A DNA stretch of 64,000 nucleotides, taken from contig NZ_CP009555.1 of NCBI RefSeq assembly GCF_000959365.1, positions 744,001 through 808,000 of the forward strand. The letters run 5' to 3'. The notes beneath the pieces are model-generated. The model made no database searches. It saw only the letters and a program-made list of their open reading frames with translations, and was not told where the DNA came from. Both the position numbers and the translations under genes were made by a program. This document shows, one piece after another, positions 45,276-57,251 of the stretch. This DNA is from Burkholderia oklahomensis C6786. GTDB lineage: Bacteria > Pseudomonadota > Gammaproteobacteria > Burkholderiales > Burkholderiaceae. The first letter of the stretch is position 1. Each line of letters starts with the position of its first letter.

Positions 45276-45398
45276 CCGCGGATTTTACCATTCGGCCCTG
45301 CCGTTTCCGGCATCCTGAGCCGCCCGGCCGCCCGAGCGTTTATAATCTTTTGCTTTGCGGCATCCGGCCGCTCATCCCCCACGCTGCCATCCGCTATC

Positions 45399-46391
45399 GT
45401 GAAAGTCTTTCGCGGCCTGCCCAACGCCGAAAGCCGCGCCCCGTGCGCGCTGACGATCGGCAACTTCGACGGTGTCCATCGCGGCCACCAGGCCCTGCTC
45501 GCGCGCGTGCGCGCGGCGGCGGATGCGCGCGGGCTGCCCGTGTGCGTGATGACGTTCGAGCCGCACCCGCGCGAATTCTTCAATCCGGCCGGCGCGCCGC
45601 CGCGGATCGCGATGCTGCGCGACAAGCTCGAGGCGCTGCGCGAGCACGGCGTCGACCGCGTGGTCGTCGAGCACTTCAACCACACGTTCGCGAGCCAGTC
45701 ACCCGAGACGTTCGTCGAGCACACGCTCGTCCACGGGCTGCACACGCGCTGGATCATGGTCGGCGACGATTTCTGCTACGGCGCGAAGCGCGCGGGCAAT
45801 TTCGCGTCGCTGAAGGCGGCGGGCGAGCGCCACGGCTTCGAGGTCGAGCAGATGGAGACGCTCGCCGACGCCGACGGCGCGCGGATCTCGAGCTCCGGCG
45901 TGCGCGCCGCGCTCGCGGCGGGCGATCTCGACGCGGCCGCGCGCGCGCTCGGCCACGGCTACGCGATCAGCGGCCACGTCACGCACGGCCTGAAGCTCGG
46001 CCGCGACCTCGGCTTCCCGACGCTGAACCTGCCGATCGCGCACAAGCGCCCGGCGCTGTCCGGCATCTTCGTCGTCCACGTGCACGGCATCGGGCCCGAG
46101 CCGCTGCCGGGCGTCGCGAGCTTGGGCGTGCGGCCGACCGTCGACGATTCGGGCCGTGTGCTGCTCGAAGTGCATCTGCTCGACTGGCACGGCGACGCGT
46201 ATGGCAAACTCGTTCGCGTCGAGTTCCTGAAGAAGCTGCGCGACGAGGCGAAATTCGTCGATCTCGAGACGCTCGCGCGCGCGATCGCGCAGGACGTCGT
46301 CGACACGCGCGCGTACTTCGCCGCGCACGGCCGCGCGCCGGGCAGCCGCGCGACCGGCTTCGCGACGTCGGCCACCGACCGAATTAGCTGA
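45399..46391 (+). CDS. ribF: Bifunctional riboflavin kinase/FAD synthetase
   Basis: 330 residues from GTG 45399. N-terminal adenylyltransferase domain with [16 protein letters not shown] (H-x-G-H nucleotide motif at ~28) and [13 protein letters not shown]-terminal riboflavin kinase with [12 protein letters not shown] (~201) and [11 protein letters not shown]. Makes FMN then FAD. First of the ribF-ileS-lspA-coaBC-dut series; 113 bases before ileS. No FMN riboswitch-like fold was recognised upstream. Confidence 0.93.
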   Translation: MKVFRGLPNAESRAPCALTIGNFDGVHRGHQALLARVRAAADARGLPVCVMTFEPHPREFFNPAGAPPRIAMLRDKLEALREHGVDRVVVEHFNHTFASQSPETFVEHTLVHGLHTRWIMVGDDFCYGAKRAGNFASLKAAGERHGFEVEQMETLADADGARISSSGVRAALAAGDLDAAARALGHGYAISGHVTHGLKLGRDLGFPTLNLPIAHKRPALSGIFVVHVHGIGPEPLPGVASLGVRPTVDDSGRVLLEVHLLDWHGDAYGKLVRVEFLKKLRDEAKFVDLETLARAIAQDVVDTRAYFAAHGRAPGSRATGFATSATDRIS

Positions 46392-46504
46392 TCGACGCCG
46401 CGCCCGCGCCGGGCGCGCCGTCCGCCGCGCCGCCCGAAGCCCGCGCCGCGCCTCTCCGATTTCACGACGCACGAGCGTCCCCAAGATTTCACAGCGATCC
46501 CGAC

Positions 46505-49342
46505 ATGAGCAACAAGAAAGCCGATTCGAAACCGCAGGCCAAGTATCCGGTCAACCTGCTCGACACGCCGTTCCCGATGCGCGGCGACCTCCCGAAGCGC
46601 GAACCGCAATGGGTGAAGGACTGGGAAACGCGCGGCGTCTACGACAAGATCCGCGCGGCGAGCCAGGGCCGCCCGAAGTTCATCCTGCATGACGGCCCGC
46701 CGTACGCGAACGGCGACATCCACCTGGGCCACGCGGTCAACAAGATCCTGAAGGACATGGTCGTGAAGTCGCGCAACATGGCGGGCTTCGACGCGCCGTA
46801 CGTGCCCGGCTGGGACTGCCACGGGATGCCGATCGAGATCCAGATCGAGAAGCAGTTCGGCAAGTCGCTGCCCGCCGCCGAGGTGATGGAGAAGGCGCGC
46901 GCCTATGCGACCGAGCAGATCGAGAAGCAGAAGGCGGGCTTCAAGCGCCTCGGCGTGCTCGGCGAATGGGACAATCCGTACAAGACGATGAACTTCCAGA
47001 ACGAGGCGGAAGAAATCCGCGCGCTCGGCAAGATCATCGAGAAGGGCTACGTGTATCGCGGCCTGAAGCCCGTGAACTGGTGCTTCGACTGCGGCTCGGC
47101 GCTCGCCGAAGCGGAGGTCGAATACAAGGACCGCACCGATCCGACGATCGACGTGCTGTTCGCGTTCGCGGAACCGGAAAAAACCGCGCAGGCGTTCGGC
47201 CTCCCCGCGCTGCCGCGCGCCGAAGGCGGGATCGTGATCTGGACCACGACGCCCTGGACCATTCCGGCAAACCAGGCGCTCAACCTCCATCCGGAAATCG
47301 TCTACGCGCTCGTCGACACGCAGCGCGGCCTCCTCGTCATCGCCGAGGAACGCGTCGAAGCGTGCATGAAGGACTTCGATCTGACGGGCCGCGTGATCGC
47401 GACGACGCGCGGCGACAAGCTCGCGAACCTGCGCTTCCATCACCCGCTCGCCGCCGCGCATCCGGGCTACAAGCGCACCGCGCCCGTCTATCTCGGCGAC
47501 TACGTGACGACCGACACCGGCACGGGCGTCGTCCACTCGTCGCCCGCGTACGGCGTCGAGGACTTCGTCTCCTGCAAGTCGCACGGCATGACCGATTCGG
47601 ACATCATCAACCCGGTGATGGGCGACGGCCGCTACATCGAATCGCTGCCGCTCTTCGGCGGCCTCACGATCTGGGACGCGAATCCGAAGATCGTCGACGC
47701 GCTGAAGGCGGCGGGCTCGCTGCTGCGCAACGAGCACTACTCGCACAGCTACATGCACTGCTGGCGCCACAAGACGCCGATCATCTATCGCGCGACGTCG
47801 CAATGGTTCGCCGGCATGGACACGCAGCCGACGGACGGCGGCCGGACGCTGCGCGAGACCGCGCTCGACGCGGTCGACGCGACCGCGTTCTATCCGTCGT
47901 GGGGCAAGCAGCGCCTGCACAGCATGATCGCGAACCGTCCGGACTGGACGCTGTCGCGCCAGCGCCAATGGGGCGTGCCGATGGCGTTCTTCGTCCACAA
48001 GGAAACGGGCGAGCTGCATCCGCGCACGCTCGAGCTGCTCGAGGAAGTCGCGAAGCGCATCGAGCGGGCGGGCATCGAAGCATGGCAGACGCTCGATCCG
48101 CGCGAGCTGATCGGCGACGACGCGAACCTCTATGAAAAGAACCGCGACACGCTCGACGTCTGGTTCGACTCGGGCACGACGCACTGGCACGTGCTGCGCG
48201 GCTCGCACAAGGATCAGCTGCAGTTCCCGGCCGACCTGTACCTCGAAGGCTCGGACCAGCACCGCGGCTGGTTCCACTCGTCGCTCTTGACCGCGTCGAT
48301 GCTCGACGGCTGCGCGCCGTACAAGGGCCTCCTCACGCACGGCTTCACGGTCGACGGCGAAGGCCGCAAGATGAGCAAGTCGCTCGGCAACGGGATCGAT
48401 CCGCACGAAGTCGCGAACCGCCTCGGCGCGGAGATCATCCGCCTGTGGATCGCATCGACCGATTATTCGGGCGAGCTCGCGATCTCCGAGGAGATTCTCA
48501 AGCGCGTGACGGAAGGCTATCGCCGGATCCGCAACACGCTGCGCTTCCTGCTCGCGAACCTGTCGGACTTCGATTACGCGAAGGACGCGCTGCCCGCGAG
48601 CGAATGGCTCGAGATCGACCGCTATGCGGTCGCGTTCGCCGCGCAGCTTCAGACCGAGCTGCTCGCGCATTACGAGAAGTACGAGTTCCACCCGGTCGTC
48701 GCGAAGCTGCAGACGTTCTGCTCGGAAGACTTGGGCGGCTTCTATCTCGACGTGCTGAAGGATCGCCTGTACACGAGCGCGCCGGCGTCGAACGCGCGCC
48801 GCTCCGCGCAGACGGCGCTCTACCACGTGACGCAGGGCCTCCTGCGCGTGCTCGCGCCGTTCCTGTCGTTCACGGCCGAGGAAGCGTGGCGCGTGTTCCG
48901 GCCGCAAAGCGACACGATCTTCACCGAAACCTACTACGCATATCCGGAAGTCGCCGACGCCGACGCGCTCGTCGCGAAATGGTCGCTGCTGCGCGACGTG
49001 CGCGGCAGCGTGACGAAGGCGCTCGAGGAAGCGCGCACCGAGAACCGCATCGGCTCGTCGCTGCAGGCAGAAGTCGAAGTGCGCGCGTCGGGCGCGCGCT
49101 TCGACGCGCTCGCGAGCCTCGGCGACGATCTGAAGTTCGTGCTGATCACGTCGGCGGCGACGGTCGCGAAGGTCGATGCGGAAAGCGACGAGGGCGTCGA
49201 CGTCGCGACGTCGAAGTACCAGAAGTGCGAACGCTGCTGGCACTACCGCGAAGACGTCGGCGCGCACGCCGATCATCCGACGCTCTGCGGCCGCTGCTTC
49301 TCCAACCTGTTCGAAAACGGCGAAACCCGGAGCGCTGCATAA
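46505..49342 (+). CDS. ileS: Isoleucyl-tRNA synthetase
   Basis: 945 residues, full length. HIGH-type motif [10 protein letters not shown] (about 62-71), editing CP1 insertion ([13 protein letters not shown] ~252), KMSKS at ~622, and a C-terminal zinc-binding end with CERCWH and CGRCFSN. Charges tRNA-Ile in the cytoplasm. The next gene, lspA, starts at the base after its stop codon. Confidence 0.97.
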   Translation: MSNKKADSKPQAKYPVNLLDTPFPMRGDLPKREPQWVKDWETRGVYDKIRAASQGRPKFILHDGPPYANGDIHLGHAVNKILKDMVVKSRNMAGFDAPYVPGWDCHGMPIEIQIEKQFGKSLPAAEVMEKARAYATEQIEKQKAGFKRLGVLGEWDNPYKTMNFQNEAEEIRALGKIIEKGYVYRGLKPVNWCFDCGSALAEAEVEYKDRTDPTIDVLFAFAEPEKTAQAFGLPALPRAEGGIVIWTTTPWTIPANQALNLHPEIVYALVDTQRGLLVIAEERVEACMKDFDLTGRVIATTRGDKLANLRFHHPLAAAHPGYKRTAPVYLGDYVTTDTGTGVVHSSPAYGVEDFVSCKSHGMTDSDIINPVMGDGRYIESLPLFGGLTIWDANPKIVDALKAAGSLLRNEHYSHSYMHCWRHKTPIIYRATSQWFAGMDTQPTDGGRTLRETALDAVDATAFYPSWGKQRLHSMIANRPDWTLSRQRQWGVPMAFFVHKETGELHPRTLELLEEVAKRIERAGIEAWQTLDPRELIGDDANLYEKNRDTLDVWFDSGTTHWHVLRGSHKDQLQFPADLYLEGSDQHRGWFHSSLLTASMLDGCAPYKGLLTHGFTVDGEGRKMSKSLGNGIDPHEVANRLGAEIIRLWIASTDYSGELAISEEILKRVTEGYRRIRNTLRFLLANLSDFDYAKDALPASEWLEIDRYAVAFAAQLQTELLAHYEKYEFHPVVAKLQTFCSEDLGGFYLDVLKDRLYTSAPASNARRSAQTALYHVTQGLLRVLAPFLSFTAEEAWRVFRPQSDTIFTETYYAYPEVADADALVAKWSLLRDVRGSVTKALEEARTENRIGSSLQAEVEVRASGARFDALASLGDDLKFVLITSAATVAKVDAESDEGVDVATSKYQKCERCWHYREDVGAHADHPTLCGRCFSNLFENGETRSAA

Positions 49343-49846
49343 ATGGCGAAGACCACCCTGTCGAAATCCTCGGGCGGCGCGCTCGCGCCGTGGCTCGGCA
49401 TCTCGCTGATCGTGATCCTGTTCGATCAGCTGACGAAGATCGCCGTGCTGAAGACGTTCGCGTACGGCGCGATGCACCCGTTGACGCCGTTCTTCAACCT
49501 GACGCTGATCTACAACCGCGGCGCGGCGTTCGGCTTCCTCGCGACGGCGGGCGGCTGGCAGCGCTGGGCGTTCACGGCGCTCGGCATCGGCGCGACGCTC
49601 GTGATCTGCTACCTGCTGAAGCGCCATGGCCATCAGCGCCTCTTCAGCTTGTCGCTCGCGCTGATCCTCGGCGGCGCGCTCGGCAACGTGATCGACCGCC
49701 TGCTGTACGGTCACGTGATCGACTTCCTCGACTTCCACGCCGGCGCGTGGCACTGGCCCGCGTTCAACCTCGCCGACTCCGCGATCACGGTAGGCGCGGT
49801 GCTCCTCATCTACGACGAGCTGCGCCGCGTGCGCGGCGCACGCTGA
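49343..49846 (+). CDS. lspA: Lipoprotein signal peptidase
   Basis: 167 residues, four membrane helices, with the two catalytic Asp in [16 protein letters not shown] (about 113) and [11 protein letters not shown] (~139). Cleaves the signal peptide of prolipoproteins in the inner membrane. ATG immediately follows the ileS TAA, the classic ileS-lspA coupling. Confidence 0.95.
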   Translation: MAKTTLSKSSGGALAPWLGISLIVILFDQLTKIAVLKTFAYGAMHPLTPFFNLTLIYNRGAAFGFLATAGGWQRWAFTALGIGATLVICYLLKRHGHQRLFSLSLALILGGALGNVIDRLLYGHVIDFLDFHAGAWHWPAFNLADSAITVGAVLLIYDELRRVRGAR

Positions 49847-49864
49847 GCGCATACACTTCGCGCA

Positions 49865-49886
49865 GGGGCCGGCGCGCGCCGGCCCC
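49865..49886. terminator. Perfect GC palindrome between lspA and coaBC
   Basis: A 22-bp perfect palindrome running from GGGGCCGGCGC to its complement, with no loop and no T-tract. It may fold as a hairpin that dampens read-through or merely mark a Rho-dependent boundary. Confidence 0.4.
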
Positions 49887-49907
49887 ACGTGCTTCCGGAG
49901 ACTTCAG

Positions 49908-51119
49908 TTGGCACACGCAGAACTCGCAGGAAAACACCTCGTCCTCGGCCTCACGGGCGGCATCGCCTGCTACAAGATCGCCGAGCTCACGCGTCTTCTG
50001 ACGAAGGCGGGCGCGACCGTGCAGGTCGTGATGACCGACGCCGCGACGCAATTCATCACCCCCGTCACGATGCAGGCGCTGTCCGGCCGCCCCGTCTACA
50101 CGAGCCAGTGGGACGCGCGGATGCCGAACAACATGGCGCACATCGACTTGTCGCGCGAAGCCGACGCGATCGTGATCGCGCCCGCGTCGACCGATTTCCT
50201 CGCGAAGCTCGCGCACGGTTTCGCCGACGATCTGCTGTCGACGCTGTGCATCGCGCGCGACTGCCCGCTGCTCGTCGTGCCCGCGATGAACCGCCAGATG
50301 TGGCAGAACCCGGCGACGCAGCGCAACGTCGCGCAGTTGCGCCACGACGGCGTCGCGGTGCTCGGGCCCGATTCGGGCGCGCAGGCGTGCGGCGAAGTCG
50401 GCGACGGCCGGATGCTCGAGCCGGAGGCGATCTACGAAGCGATCGTGTCGCACTTCCAGCCGAAGGTGTTCGCGCATCGCCGCGTGCTGATCACCGCGGG
50501 CCCGACGTTCGAGCCGCTCGATCCGGTCCGCGGGCTCACGAACCGCTCGAGCGGCAAGATGGGCTTCGCGATCGCGCGCGCCGCGCAGCAGGCGGGCGCC
50601 GACGTGCATCTCGTCGCGGGCCCCGTCCATCTGCCGACGCCGTGGGGCGTGTACCGCGAAGACGTGCAGACCGCGCAGCAGATGCACGACGCGGTGCTGA
50701 ACGCGGTGCCGGACGCCGACGTATTCATCGCGGTCGCCGCGGTCGCCGACTGGCGCGCCGCGCAGCCCGCCGAGCACAAGATCAAGAAGACCGCCGACCA
50801 CAAGATGCCGGCGCTCACGTTCGTCGAGAATCCGGACATCCTCGCGACCGTCGCGGCGCGGCCCGATGCGCCCTATTGCGTCGGCTTCGCGGCGGAGAGC
50901 GGCGATCTCGACGTGCACGGCGAGGAAAAGCGCGTGCGCAAGAACGTGCCCCTTCTGATCGGCAATCTCGGCCCGCTGACGTTCGGCCTCGACGATAACG
51001 AAGTCGTGCTGTTCGAAGCGAGCGGCACGACGCGCCTGCCGCGCGCCGACAAGATGACGCTCGCGCACGCGCTCGTCGCCGAAATCGCGAAGCGGCTGCC
51101 CGACACGAGCCTCATCTGA
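49908..51119 (+). CDS. coaBC: Phosphopantothenoylcysteine decarboxylase/synthetase
   Basis: 403 residues from TTG 49908, seven bases after GGAG. CoaC domain: [18 protein letters not shown], the FMN-binding and catalytic His region ([13 protein letters not shown]) and [16 protein letters not shown] (~129). CoaB domain from ~185: [38 protein letters not shown]. Two consecutive CoA pathway steps. Short gap to dut downstream. Confidence 0.95.
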   Translation: MAHAELAGKHLVLGLTGGIACYKIAELTRLLTKAGATVQVVMTDAATQFITPVTMQALSGRPVYTSQWDARMPNNMAHIDLSREADAIVIAPASTDFLAKLAHGFADDLLSTLCIARDCPLLVVPAMNRQMWQNPATQRNVAQLRHDGVAVLGPDSGAQACGEVGDGRMLEPEAIYEAIVSHFQPKVFAHRRVLITAGPTFEPLDPVRGLTNRSSGKMGFAIARAAQQAGADVHLVAGPVHLPTPWGVYREDVQTAQQMHDAVLNAVPDADVFIAVAAVADWRAAQPAEHKIKKTADHKMPALTFVENPDILATVAARPDAPYCVGFAAESGDLDVHGEEKRVRKNVPLLIGNLGPLTFGLDDNEVVLFEASGTTRLPRADKMTLAHALVAEIAKRLPDTSLI

Positions 51120-51181
51120 CGCATCGCCGCGGCCGCCTCGCGCGGCCGCGCCTCTCAACCACCGTCACCGATTTTCGCCGC

Positions 51182-51628
51182 ATGAAACTCGATCTCAAGA
51201 TTCTCGACGCGCGCGTGCGCGACTACCTGCCGAAATACGCGACGACCGGCAGCGCGGGCCTCGATCTGCGCGCGTGCCTCGACGCGCCCATCACGCTGAA
51301 GCCGGGCGACACGGCGCTCGTGCCGACCGGCCTCGCGATCCATCTCGCCGATCCCGGCTACGCGGCGCTGATCCTGCCGCGCTCGGGCCTCGGCCACAAG
51401 CACGGGATCGTGCTCGGCAACCTGGTCGGCCTCATCGATTCGGACTACCAGGGCGAGCTGATGATCTCGACGTGGAACCGCGGCCAGACCGAATTCGTGC
51501 TGAACCCGTTCGAACGCCTCGCGCAACTCGTGATCGTGCCGGTCGTGCAGGCGGCGTTCAATCTCGTCGACGACTTCGCGCAGAGCGAGCGCGGCGCGGG
51601 CGGCTTCGGCAGCACCGGCCGCAACTGA
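51182..51628 (+). CDS. dut: dUTP diphosphatase
   Basis: 148 residues with all five trimeric dUTPase motifs: [43 protein letters not shown] and [12 protein letters not shown]. Hydrolyses dUTP to keep uracil out of DNA and to supply dUMP. coaBC-dut neighbourhood is conserved in proteobacteria. Confidence 0.96.
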   Translation: MKLDLKILDARVRDYLPKYATTGSAGLDLRACLDAPITLKPGDTALVPTGLAIHLADPGYAALILPRSGLGHKHGIVLGNLVGLIDSDYQGELMISTWNRGQTEFVLNPFERLAQLVIVPVVQAAFNLVDDFAQSERGAGGFGSTGRN

Positions 51629-51643
51629 GCCACGCGACAAAAC

Positions 51644-51672
51644 GCGTGCGGGGCCCAACCGCCCCCGCACGC
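51644..51672. terminator. Hairpin between dut and the COG4705-type gene
   Basis: GCGTGCGGGG / CCCCGCACGC, 10-bp stem with a 9-base loop, between two convergent genes. T-tract is poor. Confidence 0.5.
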
Positions 51673-51707
51673 GCTTCGCTTCCCGCCTCTTGCCGTTACG
51701 CTGCCGC

Positions 51708-52490
51708 TCACTCCTCGAGCGCCGGCTGCTTCCAGCCGAGCTGCGGCTGCTCCCCTTGCTTCGCCTGCTTCGCTTCGGCGAACATCGCATAGATCACGAG
51801 CGCGATCAGCACGCCCGCGAGAATCGCCGACGAACCGACGGTGCCGAACCCGAGGCCGCCCTTCGCGACGGGCTTCGTCAGCAGGTCGCCGACCGTCGCG
51901 CCGAACGGCCGCGTCAGCACGAACGCCGCCCAGAACAGGAGCACCTTCGACACGTTCGTCAGGTACGCGGCGAGCACGATCACCGCGAGCAAGCCGCCGA
52001 TCAGGAACGCGCCGCCCGCGAAGCCCAGGCCCGAACTGTCGGCGAGGAAGTCGCCGAGCGCGGTGCCGAGCGTGTTCGAGAACAGAATCGCGACCCAGTA
52101 GAGGAGCTCGACCTTGCGCGTGCGGATCTCGGTGACCGCGAGCGATTCGCCCTGCAGCCGCCACACGGCGAAGATCGTCAGCAGGATCGCGACGAGAATG
52201 CCGGAGCCGGCCGCGTAGCCGAGACCGAGCGTGCGGTCCATGAAGTCGGACATCGTCGTGCCGGCGGTGCTCGTCGCGACGATCACCGCCCAGTAGATCG
52301 CCGGACGGTAGCGCGTCGTCGCGAGCTGCGCGGCGAGCGTGACGATGAAGAACGAGAACAGGATCAACGAGCTGTACGCATAGCCGACATTGAGCGTCAT
52401 CGACAGCAGATCGCCGCCGGTTTCGCCGAGCGTCGTCGCGCAGATCTTCATCACCCAGAACGCGAGCGTAATCGCAGGGAGCTTGTTCAT
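51708..52490 (-). CDS. COG4705-type integral membrane protein
   Basis: 260 residues from ATG 52490 after GAGAGG. About eight hydrophobic segments forming two similar halves, each with a polar conserved motif (ICATTLGETGGDLLS; FSNTLGTALGDFLAD; RPFGATVGDLLTKP). The repeated T-x-G-D-x-L pattern is typical of COG4705 membrane proteins. Function unknown; a transport role is plausible from the inverted-repeat-like layout. Confidence 0.8.
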   Translation of the reverse strand: MNKLPAITLAFWVMKICATTLGETGGDLLSMTLNVGYAYSSLILFSFFIVTLAAQLATTRYRPAIYWAVIVATSTAGTTMSDFMDRTLGLGYAAGSGILVAILLTIFAVWRLQGESLAVTEIRTRKVELLYWVAILFSNTLGTALGDFLADSSGLGFAGGAFLIGGLLAVIVLAAYLTNVSKVLLFWAAFVLTRPFGATVGDLLTKPVAKGGLGFGTVGSSAILAGVLIALVIYAMFAEAKQAKQGEQPQLGWKQPALEE

Positions 52491-52644
52491 GCGAGCCTCT
52501 CGAAGGAATTCGGAATAGACCAATCGCCGCCATGCGGCACGAGACTCGAATGCTAAAGAACGGTCGCTTAAGAGAGCGTTAACCCGCATCCGCGGCGTGC
52601 GAACATCGACCGATTCGCGCGTTGACGCACACAGGCAGTGCACG

Positions 52645-53397
52645 TTATTGCTGTCTGCGCAGGATTCCCTCTGGATTCACGCCATGGATGAAACAATCCC
52701 GCGCGGTCACGACGAGATAGTCGCCGAGACGCCGCACATCGAGATCGCATACGCCGTCCGACGCTTGCGCGCGCGACAGCGTCGCTTCGACGTCAGACAC
52801 GGGCCGCATCCGCAACAGCATCTCGACGCGCGACCGCGCGCCGCCCCCCATGAACGAATAGCTGACGCGATCGCCGCGCACGATCAGCCTGCGCGCGCCC
52901 TCGCTGCTGCGCCAGCGGCCGTCCCAGCCGGGCGCGCGCATGGGCGTCCGGATCGGCCGCAAGTGCGAGCGCACGAGCCATCCGGATGTCGCGACACCCG
53001 CGCCGTCGATGTACGTCGCGTGCACCATGCCGCTCAGCCACATGTCGCCGTCCGCCGACTCGCTGACGACCACCTCGCCGCCCTTCGCGACGTAGCGGCC
53101 GCTGTTCTTGAAGTGGAACGACACGCCTTCGGCGTCCGATTCGCGCGTGAAGAACGGGGACTTCGGCGCTTGCACGCTCGCGAGCCACGGCGTCGTGTCG
53201 AGAAGCGGCACGGCCCCGCCGCTCGAAGACGCGCGCAAGGTCGCCCCGAACGAGGCCGCGAACGGACAAGCGAGCGCGACGCCGACGAGCGCGCCCAACG
53301 CGATGCGCTTCACCGCACGCGCGAGCGCTCCCGCGCGCGCATGCGCCGTCGTGTGCTCGGCATCGGTCGCTTCGCCGGTGTTCTTCGCCATCGTCAT
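52645..53397 (-). CDS. Exported hypothetical protein
   Basis: 250 residues. Basic N-terminus, a hydrophobic stretch at about 31-51 (IALGALVGVALACPF) that is either a signal peptide or an anchor, then a beta-rich periplasmic domain. No known motif. Start at ATG 53397 or the ATG two codons later. It is convergent with nothing and follows the permease gene in the same direction by about 75 bases. Confidence 0.6.
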   Translation of the reverse strand: MTMAKNTGEATDAEHTTAHARAGALARAVKRIALGALVGVALACPFAASFGATLRASSSGGAVPLLDTTPWLASVQAPKSPFFTRESDAEGVSFHFKNSGRYVAKGGEVVVSESADGDMWLSGMVHATYIDGAGVATSGWLVRSHLRPIRTPMRAPGWDGRWRSSEGARRLIVRGDRVSYSFMGGGARSRVEMLLRMRPVSDVEATLSRAQASDGVCDLDVRRLGDYLVVTARDCFIHGVNPEGILRRQQ

Positions 53398-53473
53398 TCT
53401 GTCTCTCGCCAGAAATGCCGCCCCTCATGCCGCGCCGCCGCCGCGTCCCGGCTTCGCGCTCTTCACGCTGCAG

Positions 53474-54853
53474 CTAGCCGGCGTGCCGCGCGCGGTAATG
53501 CAGCCGATACGCGAGCGTCAGCAGCACCATGAACGCAATGCCGACCATCATCGTCATTCTGAACTCGCGCGTAAACGCCGTCGTCACGAGCACCGCGCCG
53601 ACGAGCGCCGCGCCGAGCAGACTGCCGATCGGATGCAGCCACATCCTGAACGCGGGCGTCGGACCGCGATAGCGCGCGCGAAAGCAGAGATGCGTGACGA
53701 AGATCATCAGCCACGTGAACAGCGCGCCGAACATCGCGATCGCCATCAGCAGCGTGAACGCGGTTTCCGGATACAGCGCGACCAGCACGGCCGCGATCGC
53801 GACGCCGCTCGACGATACGACGAGCGCCGCGAGCGGCACGCCGTTCGCGCCGATGCGCCCGAAGAGCGCGGGCGCGAGCCGCGCGCGCGACAGGCTGAAC
53901 ATCATTCGCGTCGTCACGTAGAGCTGGCTGTTCATCGCGGAGAGCGCCGCGACGAGCACGACGAAGTTGATGACGCCCGCCGCGTACGGCACGTGCGTGG
54001 CGGCCATCACCTTGACGAACGGGCTTTCGTCGGTGCCGGCCTGCGTCCACGGCACGATCGCGAGCATCAGCGACAGCGTGAGCAGATAGAACAGCACGAG
54101 ACGAAGCACGGTCGACCGAAACGCTTGCGACACCGCGCGCTGCGGATCGCGCGCTTCACCCGCCGCGATCGCGACGGTTTCGATGCTCATGTAGCTGAAG
54201 ATCGCGACGATCACCGCGACCCACGCGCCCGAGAAACCCTTCGGAAAGAAGCCGCCGTGCGCCGCGTAGTTCGCGAAACCGATGCCGGACGAAGCGGGCG
54301 CTGTCGAGACAAAGTACGCGCCGAGCACGATGAACGCGACGATCGCGGTGATCTTCAGCAGCGAGAACACGTATTCGACGACGCCGTACAGCGTGACGCT
54401 CGCCATGTTCACGGCGATCAGCACGGCCGAAAACCCGATGACCCAGTACCAGCCGGGCACGGCCGGACACCAGTATTTCATGAAGACGGCGATCGCGCTC
54501 ACCTCGGTGCCGACCGCGAACACGACGGCCGACCAGTACGCATAGCGGACGAGAAACCCGGCGAGCGGACCGACATAATGCTCGGCATACGCGCCGAACG
54601 AGCCCGACGTCGGATGCGCGACCGTCATTTCCGCCAGCGCGCCCATCAGCAGCAGCGCGATCAGCGCGCCGATCGCATACGACACCAGCACGCCCGGCCC
54701 CGCGAGCCCGATCGCGAAGCCGCTGCCCAGAAAGAGACCCGTCCCGATCGCGCCCCCGATCGCGATCATCGCCATCTGCCCCGACGAGAGCCCGCGCCGC
54801 AGACCCTTCTCGCGCTCGACGATCGGGTCGAACGTTCGTTGTTGTTGCGTCAA
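53474..54853 (-). CDS. APC-superfamily amino acid permease
   Basis: 459 residues, twelve membrane segments. The AAT-family signature in TM1 is IAIGGAIGTGLFLGSGFAIGLAGPG split across about residues 30-54, followed by the E-M-x-V motif (LLLMGALAEMTVAHPTSGSF) and IETVAIAAGEARDPQRAV. Proton-driven uptake of amino acids; closest by eye to the CycA/GabP/ProY group, substrate unresolved. Followed by the exported protein at 52645-53397. Confidence 0.88.
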   Translation of the reverse strand: MTQQQRTFDPIVEREKGLRRGLSSGQMAMIAIGGAIGTGLFLGSGFAIGLAGPGVLVSYAIGALIALLLMGALAEMTVAHPTSGSFGAYAEHYVGPLAGFLVRYAYWSAVVFAVGTEVSAIAVFMKYWCPAVPGWYWVIGFSAVLIAVNMASVTLYGVVEYVFSLLKITAIVAFIVLGAYFVSTAPASSGIGFANYAAHGGFFPKGFSGAWVAVIVAIFSYMSIETVAIAAGEARDPQRAVSQAFRSTVLRLVLFYLLTLSLMLAIVPWTQAGTDESPFVKVMAATHVPYAAGVINFVVLVAALSAMNSQLYVTTRMMFSLSRARLAPALFGRIGANGVPLAALVVSSSGVAIAAVLVALYPETAFTLLMAIAMFGALFTWLMIFVTHLCFRARYRGPTPAFRMWLHPIGSLLGAALVGAVLVTTAFTREFRMTMMVGIAFMVLLTLAYRLHYRARHAG

Positions 54854-54889
54854 ACCAAACTCCTGCTTTCGTGCTTTTTATCTGCTGCA

Positions 54890-54927
54890 AACAAAACGAA
54901 ACGGCGCGGGAGACTTCCCGCGCCGTT
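54890..54927 (-). terminator. Terminator of clpS-clpA
   Basis: AACGGCGCGGG / CCCGCGCCGTT, 11-bp stem with a 6-base loop, followed by a T-rich tract on the minus strand, 24 bases after the clpA stop. Confidence 0.8.
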
Positions 54928-54950
54928 CGTTCGAAGCGTTCGACCAGCGG

Positions 54951-57251
54951 TTATTCGACTTCCACCGTCTCTTCGTTGGGCTTGCTGGGCGGCGTCGCCG
55001 TCTTGTCGAACGACAGTTGCACCTTGTCGCTCTCGTCGACGTCGACCGTCACGTGACCGCCGTTGACGAGCTTGCCGAACAGCAGCTCGTCGGCAAGCGC
55101 GCGCCGGATCGTATCCTGAATCAGCCGCTGCATCGGCCGCGCGCCCATCAGCGGGTCGAAGCCGTGCTTCGCGAGATGCTTGCGCAACGCGTCGGTGAAC
55201 AGCGCGTCGACCTTCTTCTCGTGCAGTTGCTCCTCGAGCTGGATCAGGAACTTGTCGACCACCCGCATGATGATTTCCTCATCGAGCGAGCGGAAGCTGA
55301 TGATCGCGTCGAGACGGTTGCGGAACTCCGGCGTGAACAGACGCTTGATGTCGACCATTTCGTCGCCGGTTTCGCGGCGCGTCGTGAAGCCGATCGACGC
55401 CTTCTGCATCGACTCCGCGCCCGCGTTCGTCGTCATGATGATGATGACGTTGCGGAAATCCGCCTTGCGGCCGTTGTTGTCGGTCAGCGTGCCGTGGTCC
55501 ATCACCTGCAGCAGCACGTTGAAGATGTCCGGATGCGCCTTCTCGATTTCGTCGAGCAGCAGCACGCAATGCGGCTTCTTCGTGACGGCCTCGGTGAGGA
55601 GCCCGCCCTGGTCGAACCCGACGTAGCCCGGCGGCGCGCCGATCAGGCGGCTCACCGCGTGACGCTCCATGTACTCGGACATGTCGAAGCGGATCAGCTC
55701 GATGCCGAGCGTGAACGCGAGCTGCCGCGCCACTTCGGTCTTGCCGACGCCCGTCGGACCGGAGAACAGGAACGCGCCGATCGGCTTGTCGAGCTTGCCG
55801 AGGCCCGCGCGCGCCATCTTGATCGCGGCCGCGAGCGCGTCGATCGCCGGATCCTGGCCGAACACGACGCTCTTCAGATCGCGGTCGAGCGTCTGCAGCT
55901 TGCTGCGGTCGTCCTGCGACACGCTCTGCGGCGGAACGCGCGCGATCTTCGAGATGATTTCCTCGATCTCGCTCTTGCCGATCGTCTTCTTCTGCTTCGA
56001 CTTCGGCAGCACGCGCTGCGCGGCGCCCGCCTCGTCGATCACGTCGATCGCCTTGTCGGGCAGATGACGGTCGGTGATGAAGCGCGCCGACAGCTCGGCG
56101 GCCGCCGACAGCGCGCCCGACGAATACTTGACGCCGTGATGCTCCTCGAAGCGCGACTTCAGGCCGCGCAGGATCGCAACCGTCTGCTCGACGGTCGGCT
56201 CCGTCACGTCGATCTTCTGGAAGCGCCGCGACAGCGCCGCATCCTTTTCGAAGATCCCGCGATACTCGGTGAACGTCGTCGCGCCGATGCACTTGAGCGT
56301 GCCCGACGACAGCGCCGGCTTCAGCAGGTTCGACGCGTCGAGCGTGCCGCCCGACGCGGCGCCCGCGCCGATCAGCGTATGGATCTCGTCGATGAAGAGG
56401 ATCGCGTGCGGACGCTCCTTCAGTTCCTTGAGCACCGTCTTCAGACGCTGCTCGAAGTCGCCGCGATACTTCGTGCCCGCGAGGAGCGCGCCCATGTCGA
56501 GCGAATACACCTGCGCGTTCGCGAGAATGTCCGGCACCTCGCCGCGCGTGATGCGATATGCGAGGCCCTCGGCGATCGCCGTCTTGCCGACGCCCGCCTC
56601 GCCGACGAGGAGCGGATTGTTCTTGCGGCGACGGCAGAGCACCTGCACGACGCGCTCGACCTCGGACTCGCGTCCGATGAGCGGATCGATGCGGCCGTCC
56701 TTCGCCATCTGGTTCAGATTCTGCGTGAACTGCGCGAGCGGCGTTTCCTTCTGCGTGTTCGCGTCGTCGGCTTCCGCGCTCGCGTCGGCGGGCTTCGCGG
56801 ACTCGCTGCTGCTCGTCTTCGCGATGCCGTGCGAGATGAAGTTGACGACGTCGAGGCGCGTCACGCCCTGCTGCTGCAGATAGTAGACCGCGTGCGAATC
56901 CTTCTCGCCGAAGATCGCGACGAGCACGTTCGCGCCCGTGACTTCCTTCTTGCCGTTCGACGTCGACTGCACATGCATGATCGCGCGCTGGATCACGCGC
57001 TGAAAACCGAGCGTCGGCTGCGTGTCGACGTCGTCGGTGCCGGGTACGGTCGGCGTGTTGTCGTGGATGAAATTGCGCAGGTTCTGGCGCAGGTCCTCGA
57101 TGTTCGCGGCACACGCGCGCAACACTTCGGCTGCCGTCGGATTATCCAGCAGCGCCAACAAGAGATGCTCGACCGTAATGAACTCATGCCGCGCCTGGCG
57201 CGCTTCCATGAACGCCATGTGCAGGCTGACTTCCAATTCCTGGGCAATCAT
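54951..57251 (-). CDS. clpA: ATP-dependent Clp protease ATPase subunit ClpA
   Basis: 766 residues from ATG 57251 after GGAGGAAGC, overlapping the clpS stop (ATGA). Clp N-domain (1-145), then D1 with Walker [10 protein letters not shown] (~214) and D2 with Walker [10 protein letters not shown] (~495). The IGL-type ClpP-docking loop region is near 610-620 ([10 protein letters not shown]). Unfolds substrates for ClpP. The operon with ClpS, the adaptor for N-end-rule substrates, is the normal arrangement. Confidence 0.96.
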   Translation of the reverse strand: MIAQELEVSLHMAFMEARQARHEFITVEHLLLALLDNPTAAEVLRACAANIEDLRQNLRNFIHDNTPTVPGTDDVDTQPTLGFQRVIQRAIMHVQSTSNGKKEVTGANVLVAIFGEKDSHAVYYLQQQGVTRLDVVNFISHGIAKTSSSESAKPADASAEADDANTQKETPLAQFTQNLNQMAKDGRIDPLIGRESEVERVVQVLCRRRKNNPLLVGEAGVGKTAIAEGLAYRITRGEVPDILANAQVYSLDMGALLAGTKYRGDFEQRLKTVLKELKERPHAILFIDEIHTLIGAGAASGGTLDASNLLKPALSSGTLKCIGATTFTEYRGIFEKDAALSRRFQKIDVTEPTVEQTVAILRGLKSRFEEHHGVKYSSGALSAAAELSARFITDRHLPDKAIDVIDEAGAAQRVLPKSKQKKTIGKSEIEEIISKIARVPPQSVSQDDRSKLQTLDRDLKSVVFGQDPAIDALAAAIKMARAGLGKLDKPIGAFLFSGPTGVGKTEVARQLAFTLGIELIRFDMSEYMERHAVSRLIGAPPGYVGFDQGGLLTEAVTKKPHCVLLLDEIEKAHPDIFNVLLQVMDHGTLTDNNGRKADFRNVIIIMTTNAGAESMQKASIGFTTRRETGDEMVDIKRLFTPEFRNRLDAIISFRSLDEEIIMRVVDKFLIQLEEQLHEKKVDALFTDALRKHLAKHGFDPLMGARPMQRLIQDTIRRALADELLFGKLVNGGHVTVDVDESDKVQLSFDKTATPPSKPNEETVEVE

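Noticed and set aside
45276..45398. FMN riboswitch before ribF
   Set aside because: The leader is only about 120 bases with no recognisable FMN-element conserved blocks.
45959..49888. 1309-residue open frame on the minus strand opposite ribF-ileS-lspA
   Set aside because: It is antisense to three well-conserved genes. The Arg/Ala-rich translation is the usual by-product of high GC codon bias.
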